Below are positions 16,734-24,863 of a stretch of 64,000 nt of DNA, piece after piece (positions within the stretch are counted from its first letter, which is position 1; each line of letters starts with the position of its first letter). The stretch is taken from NCBI GenBank assembly GCA_020632995.1, contig JACKEN010000009.1, positions 124,001 to 188,000 of the forward strand, in the 5' to 3' direction. A model generated the notes under the pieces. The model saw nothing but the letters and a program-made list of their open reading frames with translations. It was not told the DNA's origin and did not search any database. Source of the DNA: Deltaproteobacteria bacterium (GTDB lineage: Bacteria; Myxococcota; Kuafuiibacteriia; Kuafuiibacteriales; Kuafuiibacteriaceae). The position numbers and the translations under genes are program-made.

Positions 16734-17648
16734 TCAGAACCGCGGCCCGCGCTCCAGCATCCGCCGGGCCGCGCGCTGGGCGGCCCGGTTCTCGGGCGCG
16801 ACGTCGGGCGCCGCCTCGGGGTCGGCCGCGAGCACCGCCTCCAACAGGTCGCTGAAGCGCTCCCGGTCGGCCCGCTCGGGGCACAGGCACCGGGCCTCGT
16901 CCACCGACGTGCTCAGCGCGCCCTGGCCGAGGGCGCGGGCGCGCTCGAAGGCCTCGGCCGAGCGCTGCAGATCCTTGCCGGCCAGGGCCGGGGTCGTGGC
17001 GTAGAAGCAGCCCAGGTACCGATCGGGGCCACCGTGGAAGTAGCCGGGCTGCACGACCGCCAGCCGCCGCATGAGGGCGAGGAGCCGGTCCCGGTAGTAC
17101 ATGCGCGCGTCCATCCCGAGCTTGTTGGCGAAGCGGCTCAGGTTCAGCCCGTACCAGTACGCGGCGGGGACCGCCTCGACCCCGATCGCCTCGACCGCGT
17201 CCTCGAAGTGCTCGCCCGCCCGCATCCGCGCCTCGAAGTCGGGTGCCATACGCAAGAGGGCTTGCTCTCCGTGCTCCACCCCTCGTCGGTAGGCCTCGAG
17301 CTCCTCCTCCGGCGGCGCGCCCTCGGGAGCGAGGAGCGCGTCGGCGAGGTAGTAGTGGGCGCGGGACGACATCACCCGGGCCTCCACGGAGGCGGCGTCC
17401 TCGGCCAGGAGCGCCTCCCAGGCGCGGATCGCCTCTCGCACCTCGGCCGGCTCGTCACGGCGGGCCCAGTGGGCCTGGGCCTGGGCCTCCAGCCTCGTCA
17501 CCGCGGTGGACGACGTGGACGAGGTGGTGGTGCCCGAGGGCGGGGCGGGCGGGCGCTCCCACGCCGCGGTGCGTCCCGCCGACGCGCAGGCGGAGAGGGC
17601 GAGCGCGCCCAGGACCGCGACGAGCACAGGGTCAGCACGGAGCACCAT
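16734..17648 (-). CDS. TatT-like TPR lipoprotein (TRAP transporter associated family)
   Basis: The start is ATG 17648, which places a signal peptide and lipobox (ALALSACAS, Cys near residue 21) at the N-terminus; the 304-residue product should be a periplasmic lipoprotein. After a Ser/Thr-rich linker come TPR-like helices. The block YFHGGPDRYLGCFYATTPALAGKDLQRSAEAFERA matches the signature of the TatT family, periplasmic trimeric TPR proteins associated with TRAP transporters in some bacteria. No TRAP permease lies nearby, so here it may act alone. The stop codon directly abuts the inverted-repeat element. Confidence 0.75.
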   Translation of the reverse strand: MVLRADPVLVAVLGALALSACASAGRTAAWERPPAPPSGTTTSSTSSTAVTRLEAQAQAHWARRDEPAEVREAIRAWEALLAEDAASVEARVMSSRAHYYLADALLAPEGAPPEEELEAYRRGVEHGEQALLRMAPDFEARMRAGEHFEDAVEAIGVEAVPAAYWYGLNLSRFANKLGMDARMYYRDRLLALMRRLAVVQPGYFHGGPDRYLGCFYATTPALAGKDLQRSAEAFERARALGQGALSTSVDEARCLCPERADRERFSDLLEAVLAADPEAAPDVAPENRAAQRAARRMLERGPRF

Positions 17649-17787
17649 GGGGCCGGAGTAGTGAGGGTGGGCCGGGGTGTCAACCGAGCTGGGTAGGATG
17701 CCGCGCTCCAACGCGGCTGGCCTTGCAGCTGGGCCATCGCGGCCCACGGGGCTTGTCTTGGCGCCCCGTCGGTGCAAGATGCCTTAC

Positions 17788-18600
17788 ATGCGCGCCGCGA
17801 TCCTCGCCGCCCTCCTCGTCACCGCCGCCGGCGCCGCGTCGGCCCCGCGGCCGGCCCACGCCCAGGCCGCCGCGCCGGACGTGGTGATGCTGCACAGCGG
17901 CGGCATGCTCCGCGGCACCATCGCGGAGTCGGTGCCCGGCGAGTACGTGGTCATCCTGCTCGTCACCGGCGAGACCCGGCGCATCGACGCGGCGGAGGTG
18001 AAGTACGCCGGCCTTCGCGCTGGCGCCCCGCCAGGCGCGCCGCCGCCGCCCGCCGCGCTGCCGTCGCCGCGCCGCCGCCCGCCGCCACCTGCGAGGGTGC
18101 CCATGGCCCGGCTCACGCTCGAGGCGGCGGACCCCGAGCAGCAGCTCACCTTCTACACGAAGACCGGTGAGGCGGTGGCCTCGGCCTGGGGCTACTACAG
18201 CGGCGCGATGACGGTGCGCGCCCAGTCCTTCAAGAAGCTCTGCACCGCGCCCTGCCGGGTCGAGGTCCCCGAGAGCCGGGAGACCCTGGCCCTGGCCCTG
18301 GGCGATCGCGCGCCGGTGCCGGTGCCGGGCGCGGTGGACCTCAGGGGCGACCTCACCCTGCGCGGCAAGTACAAGGACGACTCCGGGATCCGCGTCGGTG
18401 GTTGGGTGATCTTCGGGGTGGGCACCGCGGTGGGCACCGGGGTGATGCTGGTGCCGCTGCTCGGCGACAACAGCTCGGGCGACATCAACCTCACCCCGCT
18501 CTTCATCGGCACCGGCATCGTCATCGGCTCCGCCATCACGAGCCTGATCATGATCCTGAACGCCGACAACCCGTCGGTCGAGACCGTCCCCACGCCCTGA
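17788..18600 (+). CDS. Secreted protein of unknown function with C-terminal membrane segments
   Basis: The 270-residue product starts at ATG 17788 (ATG 17779 is an alternative) with a signal peptide ending at PAHAQA. Residues 30-75 contain a small beta domain about glycine-anchored strands (MLHSGGMLRGTIAESVPGEYVVI, then a charged strand), similar to RNA-binding-like or SH3-like barrels seen in myxobacterial secreted proteins. A Pro-rich linker follows, then a PEGA-like segment with two Cys (KKLCTAPCRVEVPES), and two hydrophobic stretches near residues 205-255. This layout, short beta domain then PEGA-like beta sandwich and membrane pair, is common in Myxococcota but has no known function. The queG gene follows after 39 bases. 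Confidence 0.65.
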   Translation: MRAAILAALLVTAAGAASAPRPAHAQAAAPDVVMLHSGGMLRGTIAESVPGEYVVILLVTGETRRIDAAEVKYAGLRAGAPPGAPPPPAALPSPRRRPPPPARVPMARLTLEAADPEQQLTFYTKTGEAVASAWGYYSGAMTVRAQSFKKLCTAPCRVEVPESRETLALALGDRAPVPVPGAVDLRGDLTLRGKYKDDSGIRVGGWVIFGVGTAVGTGVMLVPLLGDNSSGDINLTPLFIGTGIVIGSAITSLIMILNADNPSVETVPTP

Positions 18601-18639
18601 CCGTTGCCAGCCGGGCCCCGGCCTGGCCTCCTCGCGCCC

Positions 18640-19569
18640 ATGTCCGGCTCCCCCGAAGACCGCGCCGCGGCCCAGGTGCACGCGTGGGCGGCGGAGCTCG
18701 GCTTTCAGGGCGCGGGCATCGCGCGGGTGGCGCCGCCGGATCCCGACGGGCACCTCAGGGCCTGGCTCGACCGGGGCTACAACGCGGGCCTGAGCTACAT
18801 GGCCAAGAAGGTCGCCGATCGCGAGGACGTCGACCGTCTCGTGCCGGGCGCGAAGAGCGTGGTGGCGCTCGCGATGAGCTACCGGCGCGAGGGGCCCGAG
18901 CCGGAGCCGCCCCTCAAGGTGTCGCGCTACGCGATGGCCGACGACTACCACAACATGATCCTCAAGCGGTCGCGGCGCCTCGGGAACCGCATCAAGGCCA
19001 CCTGGCCCGGCACCACGGTGAAGGCCACGGTCGACACCGCGCCGGTGCTGGAGCGCGCGTGGGCGGCGCGCGCGGGGGTGGCGTGGATCGGCAAGTCCAC
19101 CATGGCGATCTCGCCGCGGCTCGGCACCTACACGTTCCTGTCCACGTTGATCACCACGGTGGCGATGACCCCGGACGAGCCGCTCCCCGACCGCTGCGGC
19201 TCGTGCACCCGCTGCCTGGACGCCTGCCCGACCCAGGCGTTCCCGGCGCCCTACGTCCTCGACGCGAACAAGTGCATCACCTACTGGAACGTGGAGCACC
19301 GCGGCCCCTTCCCCGAGCCGCCGCCCGAGCTGCACGGGTGGGTGGCGGGCTGCGACGTGTGCCAGCAGGTGTGCCCCTGGAACAAGTTCGGGGTCCTGAC
19401 CGAGGAGCGCCGCTTCACCCCGCACCCCGACATGGTGCGGCCCGACCCCGCGGTCTTCGCCGACCCGGCCGCGCACGACGCGCTCGAGCGCACCCTCCTC
19501 GGCACCCCGCTGCAGCGCACCGGCCCGGACGCGGTGCGGCGGAACGCCCGGTCGATCCTCGGCCGGTGA
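18640..19569 (+). CDS. queG: Epoxyqueuosine reductase
   Basis: QueG performs the last step of queuosine synthesis, reducing the epoxide on tRNA to give Q at the wobble position of GUN anticodons, using a cobalamin cofactor and two [4Fe-4S] clusters. The 309-residue product shows GFQGAGIARV, the catalytic-domain segment GVAWIGKSTMAISPRLGTYTF, and the two cluster motifs CGSCTRCLDACPT and CDVCQQVCPWN. The length is slightly shorter than E. coli QueG, lacking the HEAT extension. The start is ATG 18640 (MSGSPEDRAA); an upstream TTG would add 12 residues without a good ribosome site. Cytoplasmic. Confidence 0.95.
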   Translation: MSGSPEDRAAAQVHAWAAELGFQGAGIARVAPPDPDGHLRAWLDRGYNAGLSYMAKKVADREDVDRLVPGAKSVVALAMSYRREGPEPEPPLKVSRYAMADDYHNMILKRSRRLGNRIKATWPGTTVKATVDTAPVLERAWAARAGVAWIGKSTMAISPRLGTYTFLSTLITTVAMTPDEPLPDRCGSCTRCLDACPTQAFPAPYVLDANKCITYWNVEHRGPFPEPPPELHGWVAGCDVCQQVCPWNKFGVLTEERRFTPHPDMVRPDPAVFADPAAHDALERTLLGTPLQRTGPDAVRRNARSILGR

Positions 19570-19626
19570 GCCGGCCCCTCTGCTTCCGATTGCCTCGGGG
19601 CCCAGAATCGATATTGTGCCCGCGCG

Positions 19627-22344
19627 ATGCGCACCCGTGAGCCCCTCCTGGCCCTGCTCGCCACCCTCGCCCTGACCGCCTGCGGCGGCGAGACCAGCAC
19701 CCCCGACGCCGGCGGCGTCGACGCCTCGGTGGCCTGCACCAACGACGACGGCTGCCCCACCGACCAGCACTGCGACGACGCCAGCCAGGTGTGCGTGGCG
19801 GGCAACGGGAACGAGTGCGAGGCCGACGCCGAGTGCGGCGACGGCCGGGTGTGCAACACCGCGGTGACCGACTGCGGGGCCACCCGGTGCAGGAACGCTT
19901 GCGAGCCGGCCAGCTGCACCGCCCACGCCGACTGCGGCACCTGGGTGTGCATCGGCGGCACCTGCGCCGAGCCGCCCTCGTGTGCGACCGAGGCCTGCCC
20001 CGGCGACCTGGTGTGTAACGCGAACATGGTCTGCGTGGCCCCCGCGACCTGCGGCGACGACCCGGACTGCCCCCAGGGCCAGATCTGCGCCGGCGGGGTG
20101 TGCCGGGTGCCCTTCTCGTGCACCGCCAACAGCAACTGCCCCACCGGCCTGGTGTGCCAACAGGGCGTCTGCGACGACCCGTGCGCCGTAGACGCGGACT
20201 GCGGCGATGCGACGATGTTCGGCTGCGACGCCACCACCGGGAACTGCCGCCAGCGCTGCCTGGGCGACGACACCCAGTGCCCGAGCGGTGAGATCTGCGA
20301 GAGCTTCGCCTGCATCCCGGCCGAGTGCTCCCAGGACCTCGACTGTCCCGGGAACATGGTGGAGTGCCAGGGCGAAGAGGCCGGCCACGGCCGCTGCGTG
20401 GACGTGGTGGCCTGCACCACCGACGCGGAGTGCGAGCCCAACTTCACCTGCGAGAACATGGTCTGCGTGGAGCTGCCGGCGTGCCGCGTCGACCGCGAGT
20501 GCGGCGGCGGCGCCTACTGCCAGGACCGCCACTGCCAGCCGGCCGAGCCCTGCGTCAACGGCGCTTGCATCACCGGCTTCAGCTGCATCAACGACCTCTG
20601 CGTGCCCGGCCTGTGCCGCGGCGACGCCGACTGCCCCAACGCGGGCGAGGTCTGCGTGGCGGGCGAGTGCCTGGCCCCGGTGCCCGCCACCGCGGTGACC
20701 GAGGTCCGCATCCTCACCCCCGCCGGCACCGTGCCCTTCGGCGGCACCTACCGCTTCACCGCGGTGGCCCTGAACGCCAACGGTGACGTGGTGCCCGGCG
20801 TGACCATCGCCTGGACCACCGGCGACGCCCAGATCGCCAGCATCGACGCGGCCGGCCTGGCCACCGCGCTGAGCGCGGCCGGCACCACCGACGTGGTCGC
20901 GGCGGTCGACACCGGGAGCCAGACCATCTCCTCCGCCCCGGTGCGCCTCACCGTGGTCGACGCGGTGCCGCAAGGTAACTTCCGGGTCTCCGTGGTCAGC
21001 GCGGCGACGGGCCTCGCGGTGAGCGGGGCCACCGTGGTGTGCAACCAACAGACCCAGACCACCGACGCGGCCGGCGTGGCCACCTTCGACGCCACCGTGC
21101 CGAAGACCTGCACCGCGTACACCGCGGACCACGACTACCTGACGGTGGTGGGCCTCACCGGCGCCGACGCCCGGCTCGCCCTCCCCGCCCTGACCCGCAC
21201 CGACCGCTCCACCGGCTACACCGGCATGGTGGACCTGTCGCAGGTCACCTCGGCGGTGCGGCTGTCGTTCTCGGGCGGCTCCTTCCCCTCGCCCCTCGCC
21301 GGCTTCGCCCCCGCCAACATCCTCGGCGGCGACGTGTTCCTGTTCGACCTGCCGGTGGTGGGCACGGTCGCCTTCCCGTCCGGCGCCACCGCGCGGGCCG
21401 AGGTCGGCGGGTTCCCGCTCGACCTCAAGAGCACCTACTACGCCCAGACCCGGGCCGGCCTGCGCCGGGCCTGGAGCTTCGGCGGCGGGGCGGAGCTCAC
21501 CGACCTGGGCATCGGGAACGGGAGCCTGCTCCTGAACATCCTGCCCCTGCTCCAGACCTTCGTGCACGGCGGCTCGACCGGCCTCGAGTCCCTCGTGCCG
21601 CTCCCCACCGTGGTGGACGCCCAGGACATCGACGGCGACGGCGACACCGCGGAGCTGGTGCCCGACTACAACGCCTTCGTGCCGAAGAACACCACGCCGC
21701 GCACCGCCCAGACCCTGCGCTACGTGATCGACGGAACCACCGCAAGCCTGCCTGCAGACACCAACGCGGTGATGGTGGTGTCCGGGGTCCTGTTGCCCCA
21801 GATCGGCTTCGTGCCCCTCGGCCTCGATGGCATCGGTGAGCCCCTCGGCGCGGTGGGCCGCTTCACCACCGCGATGGCCCCGCCCTACGCGGGCCTCGAG
21901 GCCGGCACCTACGCGGTGCTGGTGGCGGCGGTGAACATCGTCCCCGACACCCTGCCCCAGGTGAGCTCGACCCGGATGGTGGTGGCCGACACCCTGCCGG
22001 CCGAGATCTCCCTCGGCGCCGGGTGGATGGGCCTGCCCTCGGGCAGCTTCGACGATGGCACCCAGGCCCTCACCGTGCAGACGAGCACCGGGGCCGACGT
22101 GTGGCGCGCCCGGTTCGCGGGCACCAGCGGCGGCTGGGAGGTGTACGCGGCGGCGGGGACCACCAGCGTGGTGCTCCCGACCGCGCCCGCCACCTTCGAG
22201 CAGCGCACCGCGGGCTCCACCGTGCAGATCGACGCGATCGACCTCACCACCGGGGTGGATCTCGACGCCTTGTTCCAGCCCGGCGCGGACGCGCTCTTCA
22301 TGGACCGCTCCACCGCGGGCTTCGCGCAACAACGCTTGCGCTGA
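19627..22344 (+). CDS. Large Cys-rich surface lipoprotein with EGF-like repeats and Ig-like domain
   Basis: This 905-residue protein begins with a signal peptide and lipobox (ALTACGG, Cys near residue 20). Residues 36-350 hold about ten short modules of the form C-x(3)-D-x-C-P-x-G-x-x-C-x(2-4)-G-x-C, which recall the Dickkopf/EGF-like repeats that are a hallmark of myxobacterial surface lipoproteins. Residues 355-450 look like a bacterial Ig-like domain (ITWTTGDAQIASIDAAG), then a carboxypeptidase-regulatory-like beta sandwich (GATVVCNQQTQTTDAAGVATFD) and a long beta-rich C-terminus. It is presumably displayed on the outer membrane and could serve adhesion or predation; that is inference. The disulfide-rich region implies export. 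Its stop is 4 bases before the next gene's start, suggesting one transcript. Confidence 0.8.
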   Translation: MRTREPLLALLATLALTACGGETSTPDAGGVDASVACTNDDGCPTDQHCDDASQVCVAGNGNECEADAECGDGRVCNTAVTDCGATRCRNACEPASCTAHADCGTWVCIGGTCAEPPSCATEACPGDLVCNANMVCVAPATCGDDPDCPQGQICAGGVCRVPFSCTANSNCPTGLVCQQGVCDDPCAVDADCGDATMFGCDATTGNCRQRCLGDDTQCPSGEICESFACIPAECSQDLDCPGNMVECQGEEAGHGRCVDVVACTTDAECEPNFTCENMVCVELPACRVDRECGGGAYCQDRHCQPAEPCVNGACITGFSCINDLCVPGLCRGDADCPNAGEVCVAGECLAPVPATAVTEVRILTPAGTVPFGGTYRFTAVALNANGDVVPGVTIAWTTGDAQIASIDAAGLATALSAAGTTDVVAAVDTGSQTISSAPVRLTVVDAVPQGNFRVSVVSAATGLAVSGATVVCNQQTQTTDAAGVATFDATVPKTCTAYTADHDYLTVVGLTGADARLALPALTRTDRSTGYTGMVDLSQVTSAVRLSFSGGSFPSPLAGFAPANILGGDVFLFDLPVVGTVAFPSGATARAEVGGFPLDLKSTYYAQTRAGLRRAWSFGGGAELTDLGIGNGSLLLNILPLLQTFVHGGSTGLESLVPLPTVVDAQDIDGDGDTAELVPDYNAFVPKNTTPRTAQTLRYVIDGTTASLPADTNAVMVVSGVLLPQIGFVPLGLDGIGEPLGAVGRFTTAMAPPYAGLEAGTYAVLVAAVNIVPDTLPQVSSTRMVVADTLPAEISLGAGWMGLPSGSFDDGTQALTVQTSTGADVWRARFAGTSGGWEVYAAAGTTSVVLPTAPATFEQRTAGSTVQIDAIDLTTGVDLDALFQPGADALFMDRSTAGFAQQRLR

Positions 22345-22348
22345 TCTC

Positions 22349-23569
22349 ATGGCCGAGCCCGAGGACGAGAACCAGGTCATCACCTTCGTCCTGGAGCTGG
22401 GCCAGGCCCTGCAGCGCTACGGCGCCCCCGCCCACCGGCTGGAGGACGCCATGGCCGCGGCCTCCGCCCGGCTGGGGCTCGAGGGCCAGTTCTTCACCAC
22501 CCCCACCGCGATCATCGCGAGCTTCGGTCGCGCGCCGCACCAGCGCACCCAGCTCTCCCGGGTCGTCTCGGGCGAGATCGACCTCGGCAAGCTGGCCTAC
22601 CTGGACCGGCTGGTGGAGGACGTGGTCGGCGGGCGCTTGACCGTACGCCGCGGCCGCGACGCGCTCCGGCGGCTCGTGGCCGCGGTGCGCCCGTGGGACC
22701 GCACCCTCACCGTCCTCGCCTACGGCCTGGTGTCGGGGGCGGCGGGGCGCTTCTTCGGCGGCGGCCCGGCCGAGATCCTGGTGAGCGGTGGCATCGGGCT
22801 GCTCGCAGGTCTGCTTGCGATCCTCCTCGGGCGCTCCACCGGGGGCACCCGGGCCTTCGAGCTGGCGGCGGCGTTCCTCGCCTCCACCCTCTCGCTCCAG
22901 CTGGCCCGGCACGGGGTGGGGGTGGCGCCCGACATCACCACCCTCGCCGGCCTGATCGTGCTGGTGCCCGGCCTCACCCTCACCACCGCGTTGAACGAGC
23001 TGTCGACCCGGAACCTGGTCTCGGGCTCGGCCCGCCTCACCGCGGCGGCCATCGTGTTCCTCCAGATCACCTTCGGGGTCGCGGTGGCGATCCGGCTCGA
23101 CGCCGGCCTCTTCGGCGCCCTCCCCGCCCTGAGCCACGCCACCGCGATGCCCGGGTGGACGGAGCTCGCCGCCCTCGCGGTGGCCGCCGCCTCCCTCGTG
23201 ATCCTGTTCCGCGCCCCGCCCGAGCAGGCCCCCTGGATCATGGCCGCCGCCGCCCTCTCCTTCGGAGGCGCCCGACTGGGTGCCCAGCTCCTCGGGCCCG
23301 AGCTCGGGGTGGCGGCCGGCGCCCTGGCGGTGGGGGTGGCGGGGAACGCGTACGCGCGCCTGTGGCACCGCCCCGCGGTGGTGATCATCGTCCCTGGGGT
23401 GCTGCTCCTGGTGCCCGGCAGCCTCGGCCTGAGGAGCCTGAGGCTGCTCCTCGGCAACGACCCCATCACCGGGGTCAGCCTGGGCTTCTCGACGTTGCTG
23501 GTGGCGGTGTCGGTGGTGGCGGGGCTCCTGCTCGCGAACCTGGTCGTGAGCCCGCGCCGGCCGCTCTAG
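22349..23569 (+). CDS. Threonine/serine exporter family (ThrE-type) protein
   Basis: The 406-residue product has the ThrE layout. Residues 1-115 are the cytosolic DUF1212 part (FVLELGQALQRYGAPAHRLEDAMAAASARLGL; FFTTPTAIIASFG), followed by about ten membrane helices. Corynebacterial ThrE exports threonine and serine in exchange for protons, and single-chain proteins of this length hold both ThrE halves. The C-terminal half ends with VIIVPGVLLLVPGSLGLRSLRLLL, a family signature. The start is ATG 22349, four bases after the stop of the surface lipoprotein gene. It converges on the FlgM-like gene. Confidence 0.85.
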   Translation: MAEPEDENQVITFVLELGQALQRYGAPAHRLEDAMAAASARLGLEGQFFTTPTAIIASFGRAPHQRTQLSRVVSGEIDLGKLAYLDRLVEDVVGGRLTVRRGRDALRRLVAAVRPWDRTLTVLAYGLVSGAAGRFFGGGPAEILVSGGIGLLAGLLAILLGRSTGGTRAFELAAAFLASTLSLQLARHGVGVAPDITTLAGLIVLVPGLTLTTALNELSTRNLVSGSARLTAAAIVFLQITFGVAVAIRLDAGLFGALPALSHATAMPGWTELAALAVAAASLVILFRAPPEQAPWIMAAAALSFGGARLGAQLLGPELGVAAGALAVGVAGNAYARLWHRPAVVIIVPGVLLLVPGSLGLRSLRLLLGNDPITGVSLGFSTLLVAVSVVAGLLLANLVVSPRRPL

Positions 23570-23582
23570 CGGCCTGCTGGGG

Positions 23583-23801
23583 CTACTCGGAGAGGAGGTC
23601 GGGGAGGAGGCGCTCGGCCACCTTCTCGAGGTCGGGGCGGTAGGTGCCGGCCTTGATCTGGGCCTTGAGCTCCGCGATGCGGGCGGCCCGCGCCGCGTCC
23701 TTGGCCTGCTGGGCGCCCAGGAAGAGCCCGCCCACGTCCATGACGGCGCCTCGGGCGCCCGCCCTTCGGTTCTTGCGGTCGAATCTATCCTTACCCGGCA
23801 T
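23583..23801 (-). CDS. FlgM-like anti-sigma factor
   Basis: The product (72 residues from ATG 23801, which has GGAG nine bases upstream) ends in ARIAELKAQIKAGTYRPDLEKVAERLLPDLL. This matches the C-terminal sigma-binding motif of FlgM, the anti-sigma-28 factor (a helix then xIxxGxYxxDxxKVAxxLL). The N-terminal half is basic and disordered-looking, also like FlgM. It lies 143 bases downstream of a FliA/WhiG-type sigma factor on the same strand, the expected partner. FlgM binds the sigma factor until the flagellar hook is complete and is then exported. No flagellar structural gene is in the window, so a non-flagellar use remains possible. An ATG 20 codons upstream is an alternative start without a ribosome site. 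Confidence 0.75.
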   Translation of the reverse strand: MPGKDRFDRKNRRAGARGAVMDVGGLFLGAQQAKDAARAARIAELKAQIKAGTYRPDLEKVAERLLPDLLSE

Positions 23802-23944
23802 GACGAAGCTCCGGCGGGGTGCGCGCCCCCGCTCGCGGTGGCCTGAGGTGTGCTCCCTCATCACAGCAGATTCTATCGGCGGCCCTGTCAAAACCTTGAC
23901 GGACTTTCTTCGAATTCCGCCGATCGGGGGCGTGGGGCGGGCGG

Positions 23945-24784
23945 TCAGCCGAGCTCGACGGTGACCTGCTCGCGCAACATGACCATGATCTTCTTGAGGA
24001 TCTGGCTCACGCGGGACTGGGTCACGCCGAGGAGCTCGCCGATCTCCTGCAGGGTTATTCCCGCTTCATAATAGAGCCCCACCACGAGCCGCTCCCGCTC
24101 CGGGAGGCCAGCCAGGGCCCGGGAGACCACCCGGAGCTGCTCCTGCTGGAGGAGTGACCGGTCGGTGCTGTGCCCGGCCCCCCACATCGGGTCGGCCCGG
24201 CGCTCGAGGTCGTCCGGGGTGGCGGCCCGGGGCGGCGCGCGCCCCTGCCGGGCGGCCTGGACCTCGGCCACCGACCAGCCGAGCTGCTCCGCGAGCTCGC
24301 CGTCGGAGGTCACGCCGTCCTTCTCGAGCTCCGCCTGCGACGCCGCCACCGCGCGGGAGCGCCGCCGCTGGGTGCGGGTCAGGTGGTCCAGGCCCCGCAG
24401 CTCGTCCAGGATGGCGCCGCGGATGCGGATGCGGGCGTAGGCCTCGAACGCGACCCCGCGCTCGCCATCGTAGCGGTCGAGGGCGTCGAGGAGCCCGACC
24501 ATACCTGCGCTGATCAGCGCGTCCCGCTCGACCGACGCCGGCACCCGGCTGGCGACCTTGCGCACCGCTTGCCGCACCAGAGACTCATAGCGCCGTACAT
24601 CCGCCGCCCGCCGAGCTTTTGACACCTGCACCGGTGCGCTGGGGAGAGGGCGCGGAAGTGCAGAAGTGCCCCTGATCTCTACGGTTGGGATGCTCTCGAG
24701 GCCCGCGAGGGGTGTCGGCGCGTTGACAGTAGAGAGGCTTGCAGCGGTCACGGGCGGGCATAGCGCAAGTGTGATGCCAGGCAA
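23945..24784 (-). CDS. FliA/WhiG-type sigma factor (sigma-28 group)
   Basis: The product directs RNA polymerase to sigma-28-type promoters. Region 2 is visible as YESLVRQAVRKVASRVP...DALISAGMVGLLDALDRYDG...FEAYARIRIRGAILDELR, region 3 as a short helical piece (SDGELAEQLGW), and region 4 as LPERERLVVGLYYEAGITLQEIGELLGVTQSRVSQILKKI. As in FliA and WhiG, region 1.1 is absent. The start is uncertain: TTG 24784 is the longest form (279 residues), while GTG at 24631 or 24625 would start at SKARRAAD and give the usual length. It is divergent from the NtrC-type activator, about 80 bases away from its start, so the two likely share a control region. The FlgM-like gene is downstream. Confidence 0.85.
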   Translation of the reverse strand: MPGITLALCPPVTAASLSTVNAPTPLAGLESIPTVEIRGTSALPRPLPSAPVQVSKARRAADVRRYESLVRQAVRKVASRVPASVERDALISAGMVGLLDALDRYDGERGVAFEAYARIRIRGAILDELRGLDHLTRTQRRRSRAVAASQAELEKDGVTSDGELAEQLGWSVAEVQAARQGRAPPRAATPDDLERRADPMWGAGHSTDRSLLQQEQLRVVSRALAGLPERERLVVGLYYEAGITLQEIGELLGVTQSRVSQILKKIMVMLREQVTVELG

Positions 24785-24863
24785 CCTGCCATGGCCGATA
24801 GCAGTGGATCCGTTTTGGAACGCGAGTTGCGGTCACGTCAGGCTTCGTCTACACCGTGAGAGG

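Noticed and set aside
17680..22383. 1567-codon reverse-strand open frame across the queG and surface-lipoprotein region
   Set aside because: It runs opposite well-supported genes, has a His/Gly/Val-rich composition typical of antisense frames in GC-rich DNA, and shows no family motif.
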